Assembly (NCBI GenBank): GCA_046153875.1
Contig: JBJXFE010000012.1
Location: forward strand, 1 to 64,000
From: JBJXFE01 sp046153875
GTDB taxonomy: Bacteria; Planctomycetota; Phycisphaerae; Phycisphaerales; UBA1924
Direction of reading: 5' to 3'
DNA: 64,000 bases
The notes under the pieces were generated by a model. It worked only from the letters and a program-made list of their open reading frames with translations. It was not told the DNA's origin and searched no databases. A program made the position numbers and the translations under genes. This document shows positions 18,418 to 26,913 of this stretch, piece after piece; positions within the stretch are counted from its first letter, which is position 1, and the number at the start of each line of letters is the position of its first letter.

Positions 18418-19209
18418 ATGAAATCTGCTTGGGCGATTGCGGCGGCGGTCATCGGCGGTGCGGCATTGGCGGCTGCCGCGACGCCACGCGTGGCTCAGCC
18501 CGAAGCCCGGCCCGAGCCGGCGATCGCGGCGGAGGATCTGCGCGCGGGCGGCGACGAGCACAAGAGGTACTTCCTGATCGGCCCGCGCGAGGGCGCGGCC
18601 GAGCCCGCCGACGGATGGAAGGTCCTGCTGATCCTGCCCGGCGGGGACGGATCGGCGGAGTTCCACCCGTTTGTGAAGAACATCGCGGCCAAGGCGCTGC
18701 CGGACGGATACCTCGTTGCTCAGCTCGTCGCGCCGGTGTGGCGCGAGGACAAGAACCGGATCGTCTGGCCGACGAAGGGCCTGCCCGACGACGCGATGAA
18801 GTTCTCGACCGAGGAGTTCATCGCGGCGGTGGTCGAGGACGCCGCGGCGAAGAAGAAGATCGACCGCCGTCACGTCTATGCGCTGGGCTGGTCGAGCGGC
18901 GGGCCGCCCGTGTATGCGGCGAGCGTGACGGAAGGGACGCCGCTGACGGGCGCGTTCGTGGTGATGTCGGTGTACAAGCCGGAGCTGATGCCGCCGCTGG
19001 TCGGCGCGAAGGGCAAGGCGTACTACCTGCTGCACTCGCCGGACGACTTCATCAAGATGCGGTTCCCGGAGGCCGCGAAGAAGGAGCTGACCGAAGCCGG
19101 CGCGGCCGTCGAACTCCAGACGTACGAGGGCGGACACGGGTGGAAGGGCGACGTCTTCGGGAACATCCGGCGCGGGGTCGAGTGGCTGGAGGGGCAGCGC
19201 GCGAAGTGA
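18418..19209 (+). CDS. Exported alpha/beta hydrolase (esterase-like)
   Basis: A 263-residue protein with signal peptide (about residues 1-26). The alpha/beta hydrolase features are 'LLILPGGDGSAEF' (oxyanion region), 'GWSSGG' with Ser159 as likely nucleophile, 'HSPDDF' with Asp209/210 and 'EGGHGW' with His240, the Ser-Asp-His order of esterases similar to LpqC/PHB-depolymerase-like enzymes. It should hydrolyse an ester or amide in the envelope; substrate unknown. It stands alone, divergent from the Cys-rich pair and convergent with the terminase gene. Confidence 0.8.
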   Translation: MKSAWAIAAAVIGGAALAAAATPRVAQPEARPEPAIAAEDLRAGGDEHKRYFLIGPREGAAEPADGWKVLLILPGGDGSAEFHPFVKNIAAKALPDGYLVAQLVAPVWREDKNRIVWPTKGLPDDAMKFSTEEFIAAVVEDAAAKKKIDRRHVYALGWSSGGPPVYAASVTEGTPLTGAFVVMSVYKPELMPPLVGAKGKAYYLLHSPDDFIKMRFPEAAKKELTEAGAAVELQTYEGGHGWKGDVFGNIRRGVEWLEGQRAK

Positions 19210-19274
19210 GCGCGCGGCGGCGTGAGGCGGTGAGGCGGTGAGGGGCGCTCTCGCGTTCGCGGTGGCCGGCGCTG

Positions 19275-21218
19275 TCATCGGCACAAGTAGTTCCCCGCGT
19301 ACCTGCTGATTGCCGGCAGGTCGAGGTTGGTGACGAGATAGCGGAGGGCGTCGCAGGCGTGGTCGGGGCCGTCTTTCACGGGCTCCATGCTGGTCAGGTC
19401 CTTCTCGTCGTAGTGGTACTTCTCCATCGCCTCGATGAGGTGGGTGCAGCGCCGGTGGATGAGCAGGCGCGGGGGACCTTCGGCGGGTTTCAGGCGGGCG
19501 CGGACGGCGTCGAGGCCCGCCTGGACGGGGAGGCTGCGGCGCTTCACCGTCAGGCCGGCCTTCTCGAGGAGGCGCGAGGCCGAGACGCCGGTCTGCTCGT
19601 TGACCTGGTTGGCGGAAGGGTCGATGCCGATCCAGGCGGGGCGGCCGCAGGGAGCGTCGAGCAGGGCGCGGACGTGTGTGTCAAGGACCAGCTCGCTCTC
19701 GACGCGTTCGGCGAAGACGGTGAGGACGTTGCGCTCGTCGATCGCGGCCCAGAGGATCACCGTCGGGGCGCGGTAGCCGAGGTCGATGCCGCAGAGGAGG
19801 GGAAGGGACGAAGGGACGCAGGGACTGAGGGACGAAGGGACGGAGGGATAGAGGGATGAAGGGGCGTCGGTGATGTGGAGGGCGGGGTCGAAGTCGGGAT
19901 AGACGGCGATGCCGCGGTTGGCGCGGGTGCAGAGCATCTCGGCGTCCCAGGTGGCGCGGGAGACGCGGGCCTTCATGCGGATGGCGTCGGCGATGGAGAC
20001 GAAGCCGCTGTCGCACGGGGCGTCGGCGAAGTTGTGCGTGCTTTTGGCGAGGCCGTTGCAGTCGTTGAGCAGAGGGCAGTCGCGGGGCGGGAGTTGGGGG
20101 AGGGAGGTGGGTGAAAGGCGATGAGCGCCGGACGCCGAGGCTGAGCGCAGTCTTCGGAGCGAAGCCTCGGATCCGTCCATCCCTGACGTCGATCCGGCCC
20201 GGGCGCTCGGCTCTGGACAGGTTGGATCGTCGTGAGGAGGCCTGTCCGGTGGTTGTCGGCGCGCCCTGTGGGCCGGGGCTGAGGTATCCGAGGCTTCGCT
20301 CGCAGAGCCTCGCTCAGCCTCGGCGTCCGGGGAGTTCTTCCGCGCGCCGTCGCTCCCATCCGCGTTGCAGCTCCGCCCCTTGCACTTCTCAAGCACGTCC
20401 AGCAGCGACCACTTGAACAGGCGTCGCTTGCCCTCGTGGGCTTCGCGGACGATGCGGGCCATGACGCCGTGGGGCATGTGCATGGTGCTGAGGCATTCGA
20501 TGGTGCCGGGGATGAGGCGCGTGCCTGCGGTCTTCGATCGCGTGGTGAGCTGCGCGGCCTCCCAGATCGAGGGCTCGAAGAGCTCGACCTCGTCGCAGCG
20601 GAGGCGCTGGACCCGCGTGCCGCGGACGGAGAAATCGGACTGGGCGAGGAGCTCGACGGTGCTGGCGTTGTTGAGCACGATGCGGCGGGCGGTGATGCGG
20701 CCCTTGACGCACGCGTGGAGCGCCTCGGTCTCGAAGACGCGCCGGAGTTGGGCGTACATCTTGCCGGCCTGCTCGAGCGAGCCTGCGAGGATGCGGACCT
20801 CGATGCCGGGCTTGTGGAGCAGGTCGAGGGCGGTGGCGACGGCGCCGAGGAAGGTCTTGCCGCCGCCGCGGCAGGCCCACACGACGCAGTCGATGGGGAG
20901 GGATGGAAGAGACGGAGAGACAGAGAGACGCAGAGACGAAGTGTCGGGATCCGCGGGGCGCGGGAGGGGAGGGGGATTGCCTTCGAAGTAGGCGTGCTTG
21001 AGGTAGTCGAAGGGGGCGCTGTGGCCTTCGACCATGGGGACTCGGGGGACGTTGACGTTGATGTAGCGGGCGACCCAGGCGTGGAGGGTCTGGGGGGTGG
21101 TGAGGGGGAGTTCGGGGTCGTCGAGGTCGGAGGGGGCGGGGATGACGGGAGTGATCGCGCACCATGCGTGCGGCGGGCGACGCCATGAGTGAGCGGGTTT
21201 GGCGGATTGGATCGGCAT
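19275..21218 (-). CDS. Phage terminase large subunit, repeat-invaded
   Basis: The 647-residue protein is a packaging motor/nuclease. The ATPase half has Walker A 'ACRGGGKT' (Lys121) and Walker B 'LRCDE' (Asp209-Glu210). The nuclease half has 'GIDLGY' (Asp479), Asp533 in 'GIDPSANQ' and 'GPDHACDALRY' (Asp619, Asp623). All key residues are present. Three segments are foreign to the family and are translations of DNA repeats: residues about 93-108, about 285-375, which splits a C-x3-C ... C-x5-C cluster, and about 453-472. All keep the frame open. No capsid, portal or tail genes are nearby; the frameshifted gene just upstream may be its partner. It is either a prophage remnant, a gene-transfer-agent-like part, or a domesticated motor. 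Confidence 0.85.
   Translation of the reverse strand: MPIQSAKPAHSWRRPPHAWCAITPVIPAPSDLDDPELPLTTPQTLHAWVARYINVNVPRVPMVEGHSAPFDYLKHAYFEGNPPPLPRPADPDTSSLRLSVSPSLPSLPIDCVVWACRGGGKTFLGAVATALDLLHKPGIEVRILAGSLEQAGKMYAQLRRVFETEALHACVKGRITARRIVLNNASTVELLAQSDFSVRGTRVQRLRCDEVELFEPSIWEAAQLTTRSKTAGTRLIPGTIECLSTMHMPHGVMARIVREAHEGKRRLFKWSLLDVLEKCKGRSCNADGSDGARKNSPDAEAERGSASEASDTSAPAHRARRQPPDRPPHDDPTCPEPSARAGSTSGMDGSEASLRRLRSASASGAHRLSPTSLPQLPPRDCPLLNDCNGLAKSTHNFADAPCDSGFVSIADAIRMKARVSRATWDAEMLCTRANRGIAVYPDFDPALHITDAPSSLYPSVPSSLSPCVPSSLPLLCGIDLGYRAPTVILWAAIDERNVLTVFAERVESELVLDTHVRALLDAPCGRPAWIGIDPSANQVNEQTGVSASRLLEKAGLTVKRRSLPVQAGLDAVRARLKPAEGPPRLLIHRRCTHLIEAMEKYHYDEKDLTSMEPVKDGPDHACDALRYLVTNLDLPAISRYAGNYLCR
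19801..19862. repeat. 8-bp tandem repeat inside the terminase gene
   Basis: About seven units of an 8-base motif of type GGGACGAA (with GGGACGCA, GGGACTGA, GGGACGGA, GGGATAGA variants), purine-rich on the plus strand. It lies inside the terminase coding sequence and is translated as low-complexity Ser/Pro/Leu residues just before the nuclease motif GIDLG. The tract is a multiple close to the codon period only by chance of length; the frame stays open. Confidence 0.85.
20128..20331. repeat. Long inverted repeat inside the terminase gene
   Basis: The left arm 20128-20174 and the right arm 20285-20331 are near-perfect reverse complements over 47 bases, with perfect stretches such as GACGCCGAGGCTGAGCG against CGCTCAGCCTCGGCGTC. 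The spacer is 110 bases. It is translated as residues of about 285-375 of the terminase, between its cysteine pairs. A degenerate copy of the right arm lies at 25498-25541, outside any gene, so this is an interspersed family. Confidence 0.85.
20907..20943. repeat. 8-bp (AGAGACGN) tandem repeat inside the terminase gene
   Basis: Four to five units of AGAGACGG, AGAGACAG, AGAGACGC and AGAGACGA, ending in GAAGTGTCGG. Read on the minus strand it encodes 'DTSSLRLSVSPSL', just before the Walker A motif. The same sequence and the same flanking GAAGTGTCGG recur at 21704-21750 in the next gene. Confidence 0.85.
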
Positions 21219-21703
21219 GGGTGGTGCTCGCGCGCGGTGATGGCGCAGAGGGAGATTCCAGATTCTCAGATCGCAGAGTTTCAGATTTGAGAATGGGGCG
21301 CTGCGGGGGATCGTGGTGGACGGCGCGGTTATGAGGAATCCGCGGTGACGACGTCGGCGACGGCCCAACGGGGGTCGCTGTGGTCGGCGCGTTCGAGGAC
21401 CACGTGGATGAGGCACTGCGCCGGGCCGGTCGCGCGGTTGAGGGTCACGAACTGGATGGCGCCGTCGAGATCGTCTTGGTGGAGAACGACACCGGGGCGC
21501 ACCTCGGCGTCGCGGAACATGGCGCAGCGCGACTCGAGCCAGTTGGGGAACTCGTCGGCGCGCTCCTGCTTGCGGTGATGAGCGATGTGGGCTGTGGCGT
21601 CGTCGAGGCCGGCCTGGTGTCCCGCGGCGACGGTCCCGGCGGCGCGGATGAAGGCGGCGACGGCTTCGTGGAGGCCGGGGATGGAGGAGGCGGGGCTCGG
21701 TGG

Positions 21704-21746
21704 AAGAGACGGAGAGACGGAGAGACGGAGAGACGAAGAGACGAAG
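21704..21746. repeat. 8-bp (AGAGACGG)n tract at the frameshift point
   Basis: Five full units in plus-strand order AGAGACGG, AGAGACGG, AGAGACGG, AGAGACGA, AGAGACGA, followed by GTGTCGG. It lies exactly between the two coding frames of the gene upstream of terminase. Because 8 is not a multiple of 3, each unit gained or lost changes the frame. Confidence 0.9.
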
Positions 21747-22190
21747 TGTCGGCGGCGGGGGCGTGGGATTGCTGGGGCGGGGGAGCGTGTTGGGAAGAGG
21801 CGATTGCGTCACGGGCGGGGCGTGCGCTCCCGGCGTGCTCCCTGAAGGCGGCTGCGGGGCGGGGGAGGGCGAGGGGTCTGAGGCAGGCTCGGGCGAGGCG
21901 GGTGATGGAGGAGGCGGCGCGGCGGGCTTCGAGGAGTTGCTGGTCGGTGGCGAGGGCCTTGGTCTTTTCGAGCGTGGCCTTGAGGGTGTCGAGTGCTGCG
22001 GAGGCCTCGGCGAGGGCGCGGTCGCGGAAGCGGGAAATTGTCGCGTGCTCCTCGCGGGCGCGGAGGTCGTCGCGGGCGGCGATGATGCGCTGGATCTCGG
22101 GGCGATCGATCCACGCGGCGTACTCAACGGGGTCGATGCCGGGGGGATTGTTCAGGGCGGCGATGAGCTCGCGGTCCCGGGGTGAGATGG

Positions 22191-22272
22191 CGGAGGGCAG
22201 AGGGCCAGATGGCAGAGGGGCAGAGGGCACAGGGACACATGGCACAGGGGCACATGGCAAAGGGCCAGAGGC
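22191..22272. repeat. GGCAGAGG/GGCACAGG tandem repeat
   Basis: About nine imperfect units of 8-9 bases such as GGCAGAGG, GGCACAGGG and CACATGGCA, purine-rich on the plus strand. Read on the minus strand it encodes a Pro-rich run ('PLPCAPVPCVPVPSAPLPSG') at the N-terminus of the frameshifted gene. It is another unit type of the same general repeat style. Confidence 0.8.
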
Positions 22273-22449
22273 GGGACCGCCGTGGAGCGGCGGGGTGCCC
22301 GAGTCGGATTGGAGAGCGGTTGCGACCATCGGGGGAAGTGATACGGCGCGGGCGCGTCGTTGCAAGACCCGGGCGGCGCATGTACCACACAATTGCGCAC
22401 AAACGTGGACATGCGCGTGTTATTTTTGCGGCGGTGCGGAGAACGCTTG

Positions 22450-22476
22450 CCACAGAGGCGCAGAGGACACAGAGAC
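22450..22476. repeat. Short CACAGAG-type repeat
   Basis: CCACAGAGGCGCAGAGGACA followed by CAGAGACC: three CAGAG units with 7-9-base spacing, of the same unit type as the hairpin at 34803-34895. It lies in the 288-base gap between the frameshifted gene and the next plus-strand gene, which holds nothing else recognisable besides the 36-bp repeat at 22524. Confidence 0.45.
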
Positions 22477-22523
22477 CGGAAGAGGAAACGGTGATGTCGC
22501 GGCCTCCAGGGGAAGGGGCGGGT

Positions 22524-22559
22524 AGGGCCGCGTGGTTGGTGGCACGGTCGGTGCCACCT
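22524..22559. repeat. 36-bp hairpin repeat, copy 1
   Basis: Contains GGTGGCAC-N5-GTGCCACC, a perfect 8-bp stem, after AGGGCCGCGTGG. It matches 23400-23435 at 33 of 36 positions. It lies 58 bases before the start of the membrane protein gene at 22618. Confidence 0.85.
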
Positions 22560-22617
22560 TCCTTGGAGAGGAACGGCACAGTGGCGGACACCGGGTCCTT
22601 GGTTAGACTCAACGTCA

Positions 22618-23325
22618 GTGGAAGATGCGACCTTTGAAGCTCGTTACGCCAGGAAGGTAAAGCGCCGGCGACGCGTTCGGCTCATCGGCTTCACGCTCAT
22701 CAGCGTGATCGTTCTTGGTGGGGCGCTCGGGTTGGTCGTGCCGTTCATCACCGCCGAGATTACCGCCGCGCGAGACTCGGCCCGCAGACGGATGCTCGCC
22801 CGGCTCGTATACCCCCCGCCACCCACGGCGCCCGGCGTGTACCCGGTCACGGCAGAACCGCTCCGGTCCTTCGGAAACATCGTTCTCCGCACCCCTCTCA
22901 TGCCGCTCGAGTTGATTCCCGAGACGAGCATGATCTCGCGGGGCTCGCTCAAGTTTCAAGTCACCGACGTCATCGAAGGAACAGTGCGAGTCGAGCCGCC
23001 GGACACCGTGAGCGTGACGGTTTACGGACCGCCCAACACCTGGCAACACGATGCGAGCTACCTGCTGACTCTGGTCGCCGATGGTGAAACACTGCGCGTC
23101 GCCACGGGCATCCGGGAGTATCACGGCGACGGGTGGGGCCTCAAGGAACAGGATCGGCTCGACTTCGCTGTGCCAACGGAGTTCGTGGTGCGCATGGCCA
23201 TCGCGGAAACGCCCACGGGTACCCTAGACGGGCGGCCGTTCACGATCCCTGCGGATGAGCAAGCCGCCATCCGCGCCTTCGCGGCGTATCTGGCGCCGGG
23301 TATTGAAGTCAAACCACCGAAATAA
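22618..23325 (+). CDS. Membrane-anchored protein of unknown function
   Basis: A 235-residue protein with a short basic cytoplasmic N-terminus ('ARKVKRRRRVRL'), one membrane segment at about 22-45 ('LISVIVLGGALGLVVPFI') and an extracytoplasmic remainder without known motifs. It starts with GTG at 22618, preceded by TGGAGAGG about 50 bases away, so the start is not certain. It follows a 36-bp hairpin repeat, and the gene after it follows the second copy of that repeat. No family recognised. Confidence 0.6.
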   Translation: MEDATFEARYARKVKRRRRVRLIGFTLISVIVLGGALGLVVPFITAEITAARDSARRRMLARLVYPPPPTAPGVYPVTAEPLRSFGNIVLRTPLMPLELIPETSMISRGSLKFQVTDVIEGTVRVEPPDTVSVTVYGPPNTWQHDASYLLTLVADGETLRVATGIREYHGDGWGLKEQDRLDFAVPTEFVVRMAIAETPTGTLDGRPFTIPADEQAAIRAFAAYLAPGIEVKPPK

Positions 23326-23399
23326 TCGGCACGGTGGGCGGATGCAGGCGGGTGGTACCGACCGCGCGGCTGTAGACGAGTAGAGGGGACGAGGCGGGA

Positions 23400-23435
23400 A
23401 GGGCCGCGTGGTCGGTGGCACGGTTGGTGCTACCT
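23400..23435. repeat. 36-bp hairpin repeat, copy 2
   Basis: AGGGCCGCGTGGTCGGTGGC then ACGGTTGGTGCTACCT. Differs from copy 1 at three positions, two of which weaken the stem. It lies 57 bases before the start of the HEAT-repeat gene at 23493, the same offset as copy 1 from its gene. Confidence 0.85.
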
Positions 23436-23492
23436 GCCACGAAAACGGTCGGGCTACCTGCGGCACCGGTAAGCTGTTCTTGGAGGAACGCT

Positions 23493-24119
23493 GTGCGGCG
23501 TGAGCTGAAGGAACTACTGGACCGCTTCGGCGACGAGGGCACCGCGCCGGGATCGACTCAGACTATCGCGTGGCATGCTCATCGCGAGGCCGAGCATCTT
23601 CGGGATCGGACCATGGTGGATGAACTGGTCGAGTTCGTCGCTCACGAGCGCGACCGATGGCGGCGCAACGCGGCTTACTTCATCATCGGGAAGATCGGGC
23701 AGAGCCTAAGCGACCCAACTTGCGCTGAGGTCATGATCGGCTGGCTCGGGCGCGAGAAGGTCAAGTTCAACTTGTCGTGTCTGCTGGATCGGATCGGGGA
23801 CATTTCCAAGCCCGCGACCGTTGACCTGTCGTCGGTGTACGCGCTGATGGGCGACGCGCGGTGGCTGGTCCGGCGCGCCGCGATCGCCGCCCTGAAGCGG
23901 TCGGAGAACCCGGAGGCCGAGCGGCGCGTGCTCGCCCATCTCGCGAACGGCACCGATCCCTACGACATCATCGAGTGCAACGCGACGCTCAACGACATCG
24001 GGACTGCACGGGCGATCCCCTTCCTCGAGGCCAACCTGAAGTCCCGAAAGCGGGACGTGCGGGGCTCGGCGAAGTTCGCGCTCGAGTCGATCCGGGCGAG
24101 GGCCGCGGCGGGTGCCTAG
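23493..24119 (+). CDS. HEAT-repeat protein
   Basis: A 208-residue soluble protein built of HEAT-like alpha-helical repeats ('DARWLVRRAAIAALKRSENPEAERRVLAHL', shortened signature 'RRAAIAALKRS', and 'RDVRGSAKFALESIRAR'). Such repeats form protein-binding solenoids and are frequent in planctomycetes. No enzyme motif is present; function unknown. GTG 23493 is chosen over an upstream ATG because GGAGG stands at ideal spacing (TGGAGGAACGCTGTG) and the sequence between is repeat DNA. Confidence 0.7.
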   Translation: MRRELKELLDRFGDEGTAPGSTQTIAWHAHREAEHLRDRTMVDELVEFVAHERDRWRRNAAYFIIGKIGQSLSDPTCAEVMIGWLGREKVKFNLSCLLDRIGDISKPATVDLSSVYALMGDARWLVRRAAIAALKRSENPEAERRVLAHLANGTDPYDIIECNATLNDIGTARAIPFLEANLKSRKRDVRGSAKFALESIRARAAAGA

Positions 24120-24253
24120 GGCGGCGTGGTTCGCCACGGCGAACTCACGATCGGTGGCGAGCTCGGTGGCGCCGAGGGCGCGGCGAGTGCGAGACGGGGC
24201 ATTCCACGTCGTGTGTGTGTCGACCGTCCCAAGTCCCGGCCACCTGCCGTAGG

Positions 24254-24355
24254 AGTCCCTCGCTTGCGCTTCGGGCTTGTATGTAGTCCCTCGCTCGCGT
24301 TTCGGGTTCGTAGTCGGGCCTGCTTCAGTTGACGAGCCCGAAGCGCGAGCGAGGG
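24254..24355. repeat. REP-like array, left flank of RAYT (3 units)
   Basis: Units at 24254-24280 and 24285-24311 read CTCGCTTGCGCTTCGGGC-type on the plus strand, and a third at 24331-24355 is inverted (CGAGCCCGAAGCGCGAGCGA). The inverted unit abuts the stop codon of the RAYT gene. Same family as 24851-24952. Confidence 0.85.
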
Positions 24356-24835
24356 TTATTGGCGCTTGAGAACGTAGTCGATCGCCTGGGCGAGTGAGTG
24401 GTCGGTGTTGATCCAGCGCGTGCTTCCGTGCTCGGTCCAGACCTTCTGATCGGGACGCACGAAGCCCGCCTCGCGCAGGCGACGGGTGCACCAGGCCTTG
24501 AACTGCTCCATGGCGGTCTCCGGTCCGGCGGGGGTTCCGCGGCAATCCACCACGACGTGGACGTGGTTGGTGCGCACATTGATCGCGCGCAGATTCCAGC
24601 CCCGGATCTCGCAGTGGTGGCGGATGATCGCCTCGACCAGGGCTCGGGCCTCCGGAGTCAGCACGATCTCGGCATGGTCGATCTTCGCGGCGGCGCGGGC
24701 TTCACGCTTGGGATCGGGAGGAAGATGGGGCGTGCCGAGTTGGTTGTGGTCGCGATCGACGGAGCCTCGCTCGTCTCCATTGAGCCATGTCCCGTGGCAG
24801 GTCCATGTGAGGAAGTAGGCGAGGGGCTCGGCCAT
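24356..24835 (-). CDS. REP-associated tyrosine transposase (RAYT, IS200-like Y1 fold)
   Basis: A 159-residue HUH single-strand DNA nuclease. It shows the RAYT-type N-terminus 'YFLTWTCHGTWLNGDERGSV', the HUH motif as His91-Val-His93 in 'RTNHVHVVV', and a C-terminal helix with Tyr154 ('AIDYVLKRQ') as likely catalytic tyrosine. Such proteins act on REP sequences that flank them and spread these through the genome without being classic insertion sequences. Three REP-like units stand on each side here, and the same sequence type is seen nowhere else in the window. Start 24835 begins the family N-terminus. The gene appears intact, so it could still be active. Confidence 0.82.
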   Translation of the reverse strand: MAEPLAYFLTWTCHGTWLNGDERGSVDRDHNQLGTPHLPPDPKREARAAAKIDHAEIVLTPEARALVEAIIRHHCEIRGWNLRAINVRTNHVHVVVDCRGTPAGPETAMEQFKAWCTRRLREAGFVRPDQKVWTEHGSTRWINTDHSLAQAIDYVLKRQ

Positions 24836-24850
24836 GCGCGGAGCGTATGG

Positions 24851-24952
24851 GAGTCGTCCCTTGCTTGCGCTTCGGGCTCGTCGATTCGGTATGGGAGTCG
24901 TCCCTCGCTTGCGCTTCGGGCTCGTAGTCCCTCGCTTGCGCGTCGGGCTCGT
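24851..24952. repeat. REP-like array, right flank of RAYT (3 units)
   Basis: Three direct units (cores at 24857-24881, 24901-24925 and 24928-24952) of type CTCGCTTGCGCTTCGGGCTC with one or two differences between copies. They lie immediately upstream of the RAYT start codon and end 21 bases before the acetyltransferase start, so they occupy the shared divergent promoter region. Confidence 0.88.
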
Positions 24953-24973
24953 CACAGCCTGTACCATGCCCGG

Positions 24974-25471
24974 ATGCAACGCCGCGAAGATCGTGCCGAC
25001 GTGATCCGCCTCCGCCCCACCGGGCCGGGCGATCTGCCGGCGCTGTTCGACATGCAGACCGACCCCGAGAGCAATGTCATGGCCGGGACCAAGCCGCGTA
25101 CGCGTGAGGTGTTCTTCGAAACGTGGGAACGCATCTTCGCCGACCCGGGCGTCGCCTCGCGGGTGATCGAGATCGACGGCGTGCGCGGGCCCGAGATCGT
25201 CGGCAGCATCGGGTGTTTTCAGGCCGACGGGCACGACTGCGTCGGATACTGGATCGCGCGGCCGCACTGGGGGAAGGGCGTCGCGTCGCGCGCCCTCGCG
25301 ATGTTCCTCGGCGAGGAACGCCGCCGGCCGCTGCACGCCACCACGACACGCGCTAACGCCCCGTCGCGGCGCATCCTGGAGAAGTGCGGCTTCCGGTGCG
25401 TGGGCTTCCGCACCGGAGAGGAAACGGAGCGGTTCGTGGCCGGGGAGATCGCGGACTTTGTGCTGGAGTAA
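24974..25471 (+). CDS. GNAT-family N-acetyltransferase (RimJ/RimL-like)
   Basis: A 165-residue protein with the GNAT acetyl-CoA site: 'GYWIARPHWGKGVASRAL' (motif A, in the form Q/RxxGxG/A with W-G-K-G) and 'NAPSRRILEKCGF' (motif B), as in the Acetyltransf_3 (RimJ/RimL) group that acetylates protein N-termini or small molecules. Substrate unknown. It is divergent from the RAYT gene, with the right REP array between them. Confidence 0.82.
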   Translation: MQRREDRADVIRLRPTGPGDLPALFDMQTDPESNVMAGTKPRTREVFFETWERIFADPGVASRVIEIDGVRGPEIVGSIGCFQADGHDCVGYWIARPHWGKGVASRALAMFLGEERRRPLHATTTRANAPSRRILEKCGFRCVGFRTGEETERFVAGEIADFVLE

Positions 25472-25497
25472 GGCGGCGGGTCTCTCGCAGGCTCACG

Positions 25498-25541
25498 ATC
25501 CGAGCCTTCGTCGCAGAGCCTCCTCAGGCCCGGCGTCCGCG
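25498..25541. repeat. Degenerate copy of the 20285-20331 repeat arm
   Basis: GATCCGAGCCTTCG-TCGCAGAGCCTC-CTCAG and CGGCGTCCG match the right arm of the inverted repeat inside the terminase gene with a few changes and single-base gaps. It lies between the convergent acetyltransferase and accC genes. Next to it GACxxGGGCTACTTC occurs twice (about 25541 and 25561). Confidence 0.7.
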
Positions 25542-25566
25542 ACACGGGCTACTTCCGCAAGACGGG

Positions 25567-26907
<1,341 letters not shown>

Positions 26908-26913
26908 GCGGGG

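Larger units (their letters stand above)
21329..22329 (-). pseudogene. Frameshifted gene upstream of terminase (possible small-subunit partner)
   Basis: Two reading frames with protein-like composition join at the 8-bp repeat at 21704-21746. The upstream part starts ATG 22329 and runs about 195 residues: a Pro-rich repeat-derived leader, then a helical, charged region ('PRDRELIAALNN', 'YAAWIDRPEIQRIIAARDDL', 'TDQQLLEARRAASSITRLA'). The downstream part, in another frame, contains 'GLHEAVAAFIRAAGTVAAG', 'ERADEFPNWLESRCAMFRD' and 'RPGVVLHQDDLDGAIQFVTL' and ends TAA 21329. By counting frames, losing one 8-bp unit (or gaining two) would join them. The gene ends 110 bases before the terminase start, so a DNA-recognition or small-terminase role is possible but unproven. 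It may be a phase-variable gene rather than a dead one. Confidence 0.65.

Noticed and set aside
13744..19284. A 1846-codon open frame on the minus strand
   Set aside because: Only its end (13744-14607) is a real gene. The rest lies opposite pdxA, the MATE gene and other well-supported genes and is Arg/Pro/His-rich, as expected of a shadow in very GC-rich DNA.
20907..22272. CRISPR-like appearance of repeats
   Set aside because: The units are 8-9 bases in direct tandem without unique spacers, and no cas gene is present.
19275..22329. Complete prophage or gene-transfer agent
   Set aside because: Only the terminase and one frameshifted possible partner are present; no portal, capsid, tail, lysis or integrase genes on either side.
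24356..24835. Complete IS200/IS605 insertion sequence
   Set aside because: There is no tnpB and no subterminal hairpin ends of an IS; the protein type and flanking repeats fit a RAYT.
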